Positions 12,501 through 22,348 of a DNA stretch of 64,000 bases are shown here, in pieces. Position numbers and translations under genes: made by a program. This DNA is from Pelodera strongyloides (taxonomy: Eukaryota > Nematoda > Chromadorea > Rhabditida > Rhabditidae). The first letter of the stretch is position 1. Each line of letters begins with the position of its first letter. A model generated the notes under the pieces. It ran no database searches. It saw only the letters and a list, made by a program, of their open reading frames with translations, and was not told where the DNA came from. Location of the stretch: NCBI GenBank assembly GCA_036852015.1, contig JAANDG010000057.1:1-64000 (forward strand). The letters are read 5' to 3'.

Positions 12501-14226
12501 TGCTGTCAAGTTTTTCAACTGGTGTCTATCGTTTTCCACATCTAGACGCCCTTGCAGAAAAAATTCCCGGGAAAGTAATTTTTGGATTCGTAAATAGTGT
12601 TTCCCAAAAAAATAAATTTATAATAATAATGTGGACAAAGTAACAATTGCAGTGCACGGTGACGATCACGGACATGCGGCGTCCATTCTCAAGAAGATCG
12701 CTTCTGATGACTACTTCTTCGACCTCCACGACAACCCCGACCCAAATGTGCTCACCCAATTCTTCAAGAAAAGTTTGTGCAATGGTGAGAGGATTATGCT
12801 CAAGTATTGCGCCACACTTCACAACATTATTATAATGTTACCTTGTGCGCAAAACTATTTTATTAGTTAAATTCCGAGTAGCGAGTCATATTTTTCTCCG
12901 TTTTGCTATTCCGCCTTCTTATCCTTGAAGATATCGTCCCCAAGAGCCCAAGACCGGCCAGTGTCTGATAGTTGGGGTCGTGTGTGCCGGCTGTAACACG
13001 GCGCTGATCTGGAGCGCGGATTGGTTGCGCGGAAATATTCTTGGCGGTGTCGGTGCCGGCCTCCTTGTTCTTCGTGTAAACGCATGCGTCTATCGAAAAA
13101 TAACTTTCCAGCCAATTGTTTCTGCAAGGGAAAGTACAGAAATGTGGACAACGATCAAGGAAACCAACTAACACCAAGTGATGGTTGTTTTTGGGTAAGC
13201 GATGATTATATATTTCCTTACTTTGACGTATCCGTTTACTAATATCAATGTGTTTTCAGTGTTTTAAGTCAGTCAATACTTCAGAGTTCGACTGAACCCG
13301 TCACAGGCGCACTCTTGGGCATGGCATGTGATCAACAGTTCGGCAAACCGGCAATCGCCAAAGTTGCGGATGAACGAATTCAAATTGCACGCAGTGAGTC
13401 ATTTGCATAGCAATATTTTGACAGGAGTCATCGATATGTAGACTTTCGGTTAAAAACACGCACACAAATTATAGGGGGAAACGCGTAACACACCAAAATA
13501 TATTATGTTATCAGATGCTTTAGGACGACCTATAATTTACAGAATTATGCATGTGACTTAAATGCTTTGATATGGAATAAACGCACAGATTCGGATGCAA
13601 AACGCTTTTTAACTATGCTAACAATAGCTGACCTATGTCATCTTGTTATTTTGTTGGGAGATCGATCAATTAATTTAGACAGTCCCGCGTCACCATTCTT
13701 GGTTGGACTAACATATGATGGAGCGAGTCGACAGTGGATCTGGCAAGACAATACACCATATACGCCGGGACAGGTAAAGGTTTGAGTGAGCTACAGCTGC
13801 CGTATCAACGAATTGTTCTTAGGTTGAATAATAGGCTGGGGCTCTTACACCGGGCCAGTTACCATTTCCAATGTGATATGTGTCATTTACAACACAACGA
13901 GATCCTCCTACCATTCAGAGAGTGCATAAACTAAGTATTGCAATAGTCATCCCACAACAATAAATCAAATAAGTGAAGTAAAAAAACGTTGACTTTTAAA
14001 CAAAGTTTCGAAGTGAAGTCATCTGGCCACTGACTTTAACAAACAAATATCATTTCAGAATGATCAGAACAACCCAGAACTCGACCACGCAAAGGGAAAT
14101 TGTGCTGTCATCCAACGGTCCAGCGGATTCAATTTCCCTTTAAAGGCCACTAATTGCGATGATTTGGTATATTATGCATGTCAGACTTCACCTTGCAGCA
14201 CGGCAAACTTTTGTCCAGATGAGTAA
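9544..14226 (+). CDS. Gene A: secreted VWA-VWA-C-type lectin protein, complete
   Basis: Fifteen exons: 9544-9595, 9777-9901, 10162-10234, 10430-10571, 10645-10719, 10919-11106, 11229-11362, 11551-11747, 12185-12277, 12375-12451, 12653-12784, 13112-13194, 13285-13393, 13679-13773, 14059-14226. They sum to 1743 nt, a 580-residue protein plus TAA. Residues 1-17 are a signal peptide (MRLSTLFLCLIGLSFAY). VWA1 (about 45-218) starts VIVLFDATND; a Cys-rich linker precedes VWA2 (about 240-429), which starts LDIFVLVDGSTN. The lectin domain (about 430-580) shows ACDQQFGKPAIAKVADE, the FLVGLTYD and WIWQDN strands, and a Cys-rich end (GNCAVIQ...YYACQ). Three donors are non-consensus: exon 6 (ATCG|GTCC), exon 8 (GACAG|GCATG, a GC donor) and the weak acceptor of exon 4. 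It is likely an extracellular glycan- or matrix-binding immune-type lectin. AATAAA follows at 14245. Which acceptor starts exon 13 is uncertain, but the frame requires one near 13273-13285. Confidence 0.85.
11785..12073. mobile_element. Inverted-repeat element in gene A intron 8
   Basis: The left arm begins ATGGCCTGCCCATGTATGCG and contains GATTCGCACTTGCGAAAA; the right arm is its complement, ending CATGGACAGGCCAT at 12073. Gene B has uninterrupted sequence here (AAATAAGAGC), so the insertion is specific to gene A. A fragment of the same family lies at about 37449-37497. Confidence 0.75.
12865..13092 (-). pseudogene. Retro-inserted coding fragment in gene A intron 11
   Basis: Gene B lacks this ~230-bp segment, joining directly from ...TGTGCAAG to TCTATCGAAAAATAAC. 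The minus strand encodes a protein-like stretch (KNKEAGTDTAKNISAQP..., then GTHDPNYQTLAGLGLLG) that shifts frame once before a tail DDIFKDKKAE-stop. Base composition is GC-richer than the intron around it. It looks like a copied exon or cDNA end from an unlinked gene. I do not recognise the parent with certainty. Confidence 0.5.
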
Positions 14227-14669
14227 AATAATAAGCAGACTTACAATAAATCGAAAATGAGTACCATTTGCTTTTTCCTGGTTCACACAGAACAGTAATG
14301 GCAAAGACTATCGTAGCCTTGACAGACAGTATTCATTTTCAACGCGCATCAATAAGACATATAATCGACACAGAATTGGCGACTAATGACTTTTCTTTCG
14401 ACCATCCTGAACGCGTTATGAACAGAAACATCAAAGATTCACCACACTGATAACTTCGTCGGTGAGCCCTGCGGATGCCGCATACCGTCACATGTGTGCA
14501 TCACCCAGGTCTTTGGAAGAACCATAACAACAGAAAATTAACACAGGTAACCGGGATACGAAAATTCTCCAGGTCCGCGCTCTGTTGGCACATCGATTAC
14601 ACCGCTACGCCACTACACCACTACACTATGACCTTCGTGTGTGGTCCACCACTACCGGCTCTTTTTTAT
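14227..14669. other. Region downstream of gene A, duplicated at 40176-40650
   Basis: After the TAA and polyA signal, about 400 bp matches the sequence downstream of gene B (shared landmarks: TTGACAGACAGTATTCATTT, CGGATGCCGCATACCGTCAC, CATCACCCAGGTCTT). This marks the right limit of the duplicated block. Short frames in it are not conserved between copies, so I call no gene. Confidence 0.6.
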
Positions 14670-14916
14670 TGTGCACCACCTAACTATAACGTACACAGGC
14701 GGTTCGAGCGCATATTTTCAGCTACATATTAGGTTGACTATTTACACGGAGTCTGTTTTTGGCTGTGTTTTTCTATATACACCACTTGCCCTGAAAAATA
14801 ACTAGAAACTACGGTGTTTTTTTTTATTAATTTTTTAGATAAAATTGTATACTTACTTCAAATGTATTTGCGCGCTTTGTTCTGCAGTTTATTGGTGATT
14901 ATTTACATGTTCTTAA

Positions 14917-15325
14917 AGGAGGAGGCTCACGAGAATGAAGTGCTCGAATGGTTTCCTTTTATCGAAAGATGATGGTATTAAGTTCCGAAAGACATGCTTT
15001 ACAATGCAAAAGCTTTTAACTGGAAGGAGTAAATCAATATAAAATGAAATCTATCAAAATTTTGGATCGTAAAAAATAGTTGATTTCCATAGTGGGCATG
15101 CAAATTTTGTGCTGGCTTGCAAAATGACTTGTAAATTTGCATGTTTAGCTTTGAATTCTAGCTTGCATACGATAGGTTATTTTATTTGACTTCGAGTTCT
15201 TAGATTAATTAATTCCTCCAAACTAAAGCGCTGAACCTTATAATACTTGGTTTTTGGAAGATCAATCCATGATCCTTCGATAAAAGGAAACTATTTGAGC
15301 ACTTCATTCTCGTGAGCCTCCACCT
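14917..15325. mobile_element. TTAA MITE, same family as 5579-5997
   Basis: TTAA at 14913-14916 and 15326-15329 flank ends AGGAGGAGGCTCACGAGAAT and complement. Internal landmarks (GAAAGACATGCTTTACAA, TTGGATCGTA, CATAGTGGGCATGCAAATTT) match the 5579 copy, but the right half is diverged. Confidence 0.85.
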
Positions 15326-15329
15326 TTAA

Positions 15330-15678
15330 AGGGACTGTCAAGCCGGTTTTGCATGTTGGGCTCAGAAAGAAGCTTGCCTTTTGAAGGTAACGAAAGTGAA
15401 AATAAAAATAAACAAAAACTTTCATGTAAGAAGAAAAACGAGTTCAAACCCCTACAAAAAACTCCTTCAGTATGGGATTCGAGTCGTGTGGACAAAATCA
15501 GAACTATTCTCTGAAGCAGGACCGTTTGCTGTTAGACAGCAAAGAAAAAGAGGAGGGCGCGAGAGAAATTTGTTTAAGTCAGCAAAGAAAAAGAGGAGAG
15601 CGCGAGAGAAATTGTGTAAACTACGGTAGCTGTGACTGCGTGTTATAGAATATCTGTGAATCAGGCTTGACATGCCCT
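15330..15678. mobile_element. TTAA MITE abutting the previous one
   Basis: It shares the TTAA at 15326-15329 on its left and has TTAA at 15679-15682 on its right. The ends are AGGGACTGTCAAGCC and GGCTTGACATGCCCT. The inside contains GTTTTGCATGTTGGGCTC and an AAAGTGAAAATAAAAATAAAC tract, also found at 20080-20460. It includes a short direct repeat (AGCAAAGAAAAAGAGGAG...GCGCGAGAGAAATT) at 15538-15612. Confidence 0.8.
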
Positions 15679-15711
15679 TTAAAGGCATCGAGTACTCAAA
15701 ACTCGTGAGAT

Positions 15712-15915
15712 AAAATGTCGCATGGCAATTAACTTGCAAATTCGGTCACACTGTGCCGTTGTGCCGTTTCTGCAAAAACTTTTCTTCAGATAAGGAGCTT
15801 CTTCATGTATAATGCTTCTGATAACACCGCGAGCAAAGTTTGAAGGCGAACAGAAACTAGAGTAGTTATTTGCCTCTTTTCGTTGATTGACTTTCGGGTT
15901 TGGATTAGTGAAGGT
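15712..15915 (-). pseudogene. Duplicated gene C promoter and truncated first exon
   Basis: This matches 8036-8235: TAAAATGTCGCATGGCAATT, the GATA sites (CAGATAAGG and CTGATAAC) and TTTCGGGTTTGGATTAGTG. Only the first few codons of the gene C signal peptide survive; the coding sequence then runs into a MITE end. More of the same promoter copy resumes at 17917-17966 and 21268-21520, showing that one ancestral promoter was split by insertions. Confidence 0.75.
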
Positions 15916-16256
15916 ATTCGCGAAAAAGATCCAAGATCCACAGCTAGTTACCGTACCCAGCACCCAAAAATAACCAAGAGCGGGTTTCTGTACGTGCAAA
16001 AGTTTGAAAAACCAGAACAATAGGTTAGCATTGATTAACACGATACCAAGAAGCATTTTACTGTGCAACACACTGTATTTTAAGGCTCAAAAACGCATTT
16101 TCAATCTCAATTGTGGCACTTTTTTTTATCTTCTTTCGCGAATATCATCCCCAATTTTGCATACAAAGCAAAACGGTTTTCACAGCCACGTTTGAGTAGT
16201 CTGGGAGATTTAGCGCAGAAAAATTGGAGGCAACTTACGTGGGCCTGAGCCTTTAA

Positions 16257-17463
16257 AGGAGGAGGCTCACGAGTTTTAAGTGCACGATTCCTTTCCTTTT
16301 TTCGAAAGTACATGGTAAACGTTCTGTTCTCCTACTGCACGTTTCCCACGAAACAAAAATAATCCCGCGTTTCCTGGCAGGCTAGCGCCCAATCCCACGC
16401 AATAAGAAAAGTCGCATGTTTCCTGACAGATTAGCCCATCATGTCTCGCAATAAACATTAGGCAAGGCTTTGTGTTAGCGGCAAGGCCCCTGATTAGCGC
16501 TCACAATAAGGAATGAATCTCGCGTTTCCCGGTAGTTTGGGAGGAAACGTGGGATTATGATTTCCGCTAGACTGCAAATGAAGAACATATTAATCACCAG
16601 TAAACTGCAGAACAAAGCGCGGAAACACAATTTAAAGTAACTATTAAATTTTATCTAAAAAATTAGTCTAAAAGAACTACCGTAGTTTCTAGTTATTTTT
16701 CAGGGTAGGTGATGTGATTTGAAAACACAGCCAAAACAGCATCCGTGCAGATGGCCGGGCCCTGCTAATATGTTGCTGAAAGTAGTGCGCTCGAACCGCC
16801 TGTATACTTTGTAGTGCAAAAGAAAGGCACGCCTGTTTTGCTGTTATGCACATTGCGTGCATATTTGCTTTTTACTGGTGGTTTTAAAAAAATACGGTCG
16901 TTTTTTTTAATTAAATTACTTTCTTTAAAGGGACAGGCCCACCGATATAAACCTACGATTATTATTTGTTTATAATTCATAAAAAGGGTATTTATTATAA
17001 TATATACAAACTAAATATTATTCAGATTCACCATGGGGAAGTTTTTCCTATGAGCTTTCCTTACAGAAGGTATCGTAGACAGGTTATTTGCATAGTCATT
17101 TTCATACACACCTTTGTCGGAAAGGGAAGTTAAGTCGTTTGCATATCCACATCAAAGGTGTGTATGCAAACGATTGTGCAAATGACCTGTCTACGGTACC
17201 TTCTGTAAGGAAAGCTCACAGGAAAAACTTCCCCATGGTGAATCTGAATAATATTTAGTTTGTATATATTATAATAAATACCCTTTTTATGAATTATGAA
17301 CAAATAATAAACGTAGGTTTATATCGGTGGGCCTGTCCCTTTAAATTAAATCTTGTCCAGTGTATTTCCATGCTTCATTATACATGTTATTGATGATTAT
17401 TAACCATGTTTTTTTTCGAAAAAGGAAAGGAATCGAATACTTGAAACTCGTGAGCCTCCTCCT
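16257..17463. mobile_element. TTAA element hosting a nested MITE
   Basis: TTAA at 16253-16256 and 17464-17467 flank ends AGGAGGAGGCTCACGAGTTT and complement. The element is enlarged by one arm of the 14670-16810 inverted repeat and by the nested MITE at 16929-17340. No transposase frame is present. Confidence 0.7.
16929..17340. mobile_element. 412-bp palindromic TTAA MITE, copy 1
   Basis: TTAA at 16925-16928 and 17341-17344 flank ends AGGGACAGGCCCACCGATAT and complement. The arms pair nearly throughout. A copy of exactly the same length and almost identical sequence is at 36137-36548, which indicates recent activity of this family. Confidence 0.9.
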
Positions 17464-17467
17464 TTAA

Positions 17468-17912
17468 AGGGAGAGGCCCACGAGAAAAAAGGTTTCCTCA
17501 GTTTACTTGCAAAGAATGTCCGGAATTTCAGAAATATTACTGTGAAAACCGCATTTCTTTAGGCCTAGAACTCGCGGAGTTATTCCTCGGCAAACTGTTC
17601 GTACCGTAGTCAGAATCAATTTTTGCGCTTTTTAGGGTATTAAAGTATTGGAAAAGCTTTGTTATAATGGTAGGAATGTTCTGCATTCGTTTAACAATCA
17701 TTATGTAGGGAAAGAATGCTAATGGGTGTATATAAACCGTAAAAACTTATTTAAACCTTTCTGACTGCGGTAACTGGCCGAACTGTTTGCCGTGAAATAT
17801 CTCTGCGAGTTCTAGGCGTGAAGAAGTGCGGTTTTCACAGTAATATTTCTGAAATTCCGGACATTCTGTTCAAGTAATTTAAGAAACGCCTTTTTCTCGT
17901 GGGCCTCTCCCT
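17468..17912. mobile_element. TTAA palindromic MITE (AGGGAGAGGCCC family), copy 1
   Basis: It shares TTAA 17464-17467 with its left neighbour and has TTAA at 17913-17916 on the right. The ends are AGGGAGAGGCCCACGAGAAA and complement. Internal paired motifs are ATGTCCGGAATTTCAGAAAT and CTAGAACTCGCGGAG. A second copy is at 26467-27160. Confidence 0.87.
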
Positions 17913-17969
17913 TTAATGACCTACAGGTTCGTTTAAAACACTAAGATACGCGGATGGACAAAAGCTTAA

Positions 17970-20076
17970 AGGGACAGGCCCATCAAAGTAAGCCTATATT
18001 TACGATTTCGTCTTAATTTTTATTAAAAGTGTTTATTATTCCGACGAGCGCATCCACAAATGTATACCGTTGCCTGGCCCTTCCTCTCGTTGTCTATCCG
18101 CTCTGGTTGTCTGCTCTCTCGGTTTTTTTCTATGGCCCCTCTTTATTGAGCATACTCTCTCATGCGTAATTTTGTAACTGCTACGATCTTTATTTCCAAG
18201 CTTTTTCCGACAATTCTCCGAGCTAGGACCGCGGAAAAATAAGGTAGAATTTTAGCTTTTTTTCACTAGAATTCTACTTGGAAAAAGGTCGGAGAATTGT
18301 CGAAAAAATGCTCTCGGGAATGCTCTCTCGTCGAGGAGGGCGCAGACAACGATACACCTTTCACCGCCTCGCCGCACCGCGGCAAAAACCGCCGCCCATA
18401 CAAAAAAACAATAGTAACGAATAATTAAACACAAAAATGTTTATTTTAAATGCATATAAAATATTACTTTTTTTTTACTTTTTTAACAAATAAGATTATA
18501 AACTGCAAACTTAAATTAACACACTAAAAAAGGATAAACTTATGTAGATATTAGATATGTAGATAAACGCATACATGTATATATTATTAGGAATATAATA
18601 CGTATGAAATACTATAATATAATATGCATATCAATACACGACATACTCATTATTATGCCAAAAATAGAGATTTTGTCGTAAAATTCGCAGATTGCAGATT
18701 CAACTTACTTATCTTTCACAAAACTTAAGTAAGTACTAAGTAAAGAAAATAAGTATAAGACGATATAAATTACATAAATTAATTTCCGTGAACCGTAAAA
18801 GACCACTATCAAAGTCTCAAACTCCTTTTCATTTGTTCCCTTCGAATTCCGTTAATTGACAACGTGCTAAATAATGGGGTTTCCGTTTCCGTGTATTCCA
18901 AAAATCGTGCCTTTTCTCCCTAGTACCAATCAGCACCTTGGAGGATGCCAATCTACCGTTACCTATCATAAATATTTACGATAACGGTGCCACATCATAG
19001 GAAAAGTGCTATGCTAGCTACAAAACAAAGTAAGGTGTCAATGAAAAGTAAATAATCACTTGGAAAAAACAGACCGCGCCAATAACTGATACTGGTGACT
19101 GCCGGCTGTAAATAATCTCGAATAGTGGTGTAGTCCTAGTCCCAAGATGCGGCGGATTTTTCTTCAATTGGAAAGAAAATCAGCCATATTTGCAAACACC
19201 CAGAAGAATAACAAGGTTTAAAAAAGTTAAAGCTCACATGGTGGGCAATGTTGTAGCCGAACAAGTACATCAGGCCGCATGTTCGCAGTTCTTCTTAAAC
19301 TATGTCTGAAAACTAATTATGTATCGGAAATAAATAGCTTACTTGAAGAGCAAGACGCACAATAATGTACAAACAATAAAAAGCAAACGTATGGATGACA
19401 CGCAGCACAAGGTATACGTTTTCTGTTGTAAAATTATTACTCGTTTGTTTGATATTAACTTTTTGTTCCTGCATGAAAATACGGCTTATATCCGACATCA
19501 TACCGCCACAATACGTTGTACACACGACAATGTACTCAGATAAGTTAACATACTAACACAATAACTAAGTAAAATATAAAAAATAAACTTTAATAACTTC
19601 AGAGAAAAAATATTGCGCGAGATGGGCGGGCACGCACAGAAAATTTATTTTTCTGTTTGTGAAATAAATGCGCGGTATACCAGCGTCCATTGTAGCATGG
19701 CGTACTTTTGTGGTTTCTCGGAAAAAGCTCGGAGATTTTCCCAAGATTTTTCCGAGAAGCGCGGGATTTCTGAGGTTTTTCCGAGAATGTTCTTGGAAAA
19801 AGCTAAGAGAATAGTTGGAAAAAGCTCGAAAACGCCAAGTTTGTCGGAAAAAGCTTGTAAAACATTAACAGAGATGTGTTATAACATACGAGAAGTAAAA
19901 TAATTTTTAGGACTAAATTGATGCAAATACGGTACCCTTATGAGTTGGGTCCGTCGTAAAAAAGTTCCCCGGGGTGAATGTGGATGAAAATTAGTGTGTA
20001 TATATTGTAATAAACGCTGCTAATAAAAAATAACATGAAATCGTAAATATATGTTTATTTTGATGGGCCTGTCCCT
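17970..20076. mobile_element. 2.1-kb inverted-terminal-repeat element without a transposase
   Basis: The left end follows TTAA (17966-17969) with AGGGACAGGCCCATCAAAGT; the right end is TTTGATGGGCCTGTCCCT, finishing at 20076. The inside is AT-rich with repeated TTTTTCCGAG motifs (about 18195-18310 and 19720-19860), including an inverted pair near 18190/18290. Reading all frames, I see no transposase. Its right end lies against a truncated copy of the AGGGACTGTCAAGCC element (20077-20461). Confidence 0.7.
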
Positions 20077-21267
20077 GTATGTCAAGCCAGTTTTGCATGT
20101 TGGGCTCAAAAAAAAGCTTGCGTTTTGAAGGTAAGGAAAGTGAAAATAAAAATAAACAAAAACTTTCATGTAAGAAGAAAAACAATTTCAAACCCCTTCA
20201 AAAAACTCCTTCAGTGTGGGATTCTAGTCGTGCGGACAGAGCTAAGCCAAATCTCCGTCCACGGGACGGATTGAATTACCGGCTCGTCGCAACGCGCCCG
20301 TTTGCTTGCGTTGCGGCGTGGTTTGTTCACGTTTATGACAAAATCTCAAATATTTTATTCTGGCGCCATTTTTATGAGTTACTGTATTGGGCGCCTTTTG
20401 AGATTTACTTAGTCTGCGCCTGGAGATGCCTTTCTGCGCAGAATCCCCCTTGACATGCCCTTTAAAGGAAGGCAGTCATTTCAAATTTAACTTTTTTATT
20501 CGATTTTTATTAGGTGAAAGAAGAATTATAAAACAATATGCAGCCAGTAAAAGGCCACATAAAAGCGAACTCAGGGAGATAAATCAATTAAATGGGTTGT
20601 GGTAAATGACCGTCGCTGGTGCATATATGCAATTGCCAGGGGTACTTGGAGAGTGAACATCCTGCAGTGTTCCACCTGGCGCGTGGTTTATCACTGCAGG
20701 GTATTTATTATGAAACACTATACGGGCAATTATAAACTATACTAGTAAAACTCATACTCAGTGATTTCTCTACCTGAGTTAGTTTTGTCGTACTTTGGTG
20801 CTGGAATCGTAGTTTCCTTCACATATTTGAATATTTAAAGCGAAATACCACCCGGTTTGGGTTTTTTTCACCAAAAATAGTTTGAAAAAAGTTATAAACG
20901 AAAATAAACATAAAATACAAACAAATAAGTGCATCTTGTATAAAAAATGTTCTCAACCAAACATTTTTTGCGATTTTGTATGGGAAAATTCGCTTCCGGC
21001 GATTTGCCGATTTTAATACTAGCACGGCCCTGGAAAAATCGAGGGATGGCCTTTTCAAATGATCACACACTCCGAAGCATCCAAATGACGAAATGTTGAC
21101 AAAATATTTTGAATTTGGCTAGTAAAAGTCCAAATGTATGGGAACGGTTGTCGCACGGTTGTTTACTCCTCCTCTTTTCGTATTTTTTTGTTGAGACCGA
21201 CCGCTCATTCGCTTTAATGAAAAGCGAATAAAAAAGACAAATTTGTAGTGGCTGCGATCCTTTAAGG
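20077..21267. mobile_element. Truncated and unresolved repeats
   Basis: 20077-20461 is a relative of the 15330-15678 MITE (ATGTCAAGCC at the left, CTTGACATGCCCT then TTAA at the right) lacking its normal left end. 20466-20834 has no clear structure. 20839-21261 starts AGCGAAATACC after TTAA and ends before TTAA at 21262-21265, like an expanded relative of the 7115-7263 element. No gene is visible. Confidence 0.5.
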
Positions 21268-22348
21268 GTGTGGCACATTAATGTTGTTTGGGTTTACGAT
21301 CCATTAGCGGCGCAACGAAAATAGACACATGAATTGTAAAAATTTGGTAAGCTTTGATAAAAAGATGGCAATTATTGCAACAAAAAAAAACTCGCAGAGT
21401 TGTTTGCATTATAACGGTTCCGCGAGCAACCGCAGTCACAATTTGGGCATTTTGGACATGAAATCCATTGTAAAAGACAATTCTGAATTTCCCGACGGAC
21501 TGTTTAAAAAGATAAGTTCGTGGGTGAACCTGGCCTGGGTCTATCCTTCAGCATAGTCTAATCCTAAACCACAGACGCACAATATAGAATAGAACTAGTT
21601 CTAACGAGTAACATAACTGGTGTGTTGCTCCTCTTTGAATATAAGTTTGTTTGGTTACTATATTTATGTTTTAGTTGTTATTATATTGTGTTAAGACTAT
21701 TTACGCAAATAAACAAATTTATTCCGTTTTTTTTGTGGTTTTTATTTGGGTTTTTTATGGTTTTAATAGGGCGCAAAAGTGCGAAAAGGGTGCGAGGGGA
21801 AGGCATTGTGCATGCACGTGGTCCTTTTTGCGCGCAGTGCAGCAACGCATTTGCGCGGACGGCGCTCCTGCAATTCGGCGTCCGCGCAAATGCATTGCTG
21901 CGCTGCGCGTCCGAGGTTCAGAGTCGGGATGCTAATGATAATCGTTATGTTAATTTATCTTGTGTTAGTCTCGATTCCCCTTCCAATAATGATCACACAT
22001 GAGGGCATACGCTCTAAATATGAAGCCTGGCAACTTCTTATGTTTGTTTTTCCTTTGGAAAACTGATCAAACAAAAATAAAACGTTTGAAGATGATTCAG
22101 TTTTAAAATTAGCAGTATTATGGGACTTTGCTCGCTACACGTCAACCCTACCGCTATCTTTATTTCTGATTTTTTCTCTCTAACATTGCAAGGAGGAATT
22201 TCGTCTTATTAAAAAAAAGACGTGTTGATATATGTGGACTGTGGACTGTTATCAGAAAGTACATTCAAAGCGTTCCGTTATCTGAAACTACAACTTTTCT
22301 ATAAAACCCAGCTGAAAGAGCCATATGGCAGGCCGCTCCTCAGCAAAG
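21268..22348 (+). promoter_or_regulatory. Gene B promoter, duplicated from gene A
   Basis: It corresponds to the 8310-9543 region of the gene A promoter (GTGGCACATTAATGTTGTTTG, AAAGATGGCAATTATTGCAAC). Conserved sites include GTTATCAG (22248-22255), GTTATCTG (22277-22284) and CTATAAAA (22299-22306), 43 bp before the ATG. A gene-B-specific insertion (about 21597-21912) carries a strong hairpin. The MITE present in the gene A promoter is absent. Confidence 0.6.
21831..21909. repeat. GC-rich hairpin in the gene B promoter insertion
   Basis: Arms of 31 bases at 21831-21861 and 21879-21909 pair with only two mismatches across a 17-base loop. The arms are about 65% GC in an AT-rich setting. A small inserted element end or a structured RNA are both possible. 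Confidence 0.8.

Larger units (their letters stand above)
14670..16810. mobile_element. Composite inverted-repeat structure with nested elements
   Basis: Arms of about 240 bp (14670-14910 and 16575-16810) are reverse complements: the left carries CAGGCGGTTCGAGCGCA, GGCTGTGTTTTT and CTAGAAACTACGGT, and the right carries the complements in reverse order. Between them lie two TTAA MITEs, a broken copy of the gene C promoter/first exon, and the start of a third MITE. A large foldback element invaded repeatedly, or a local inversion-duplication, would explain this. Confidence 0.7.

Noticed and set aside
21597..21912. Helitron insertion
   Set aside because: A hairpin is present, but there is no TC start or CTRR end in the right position relative to it on either strand.
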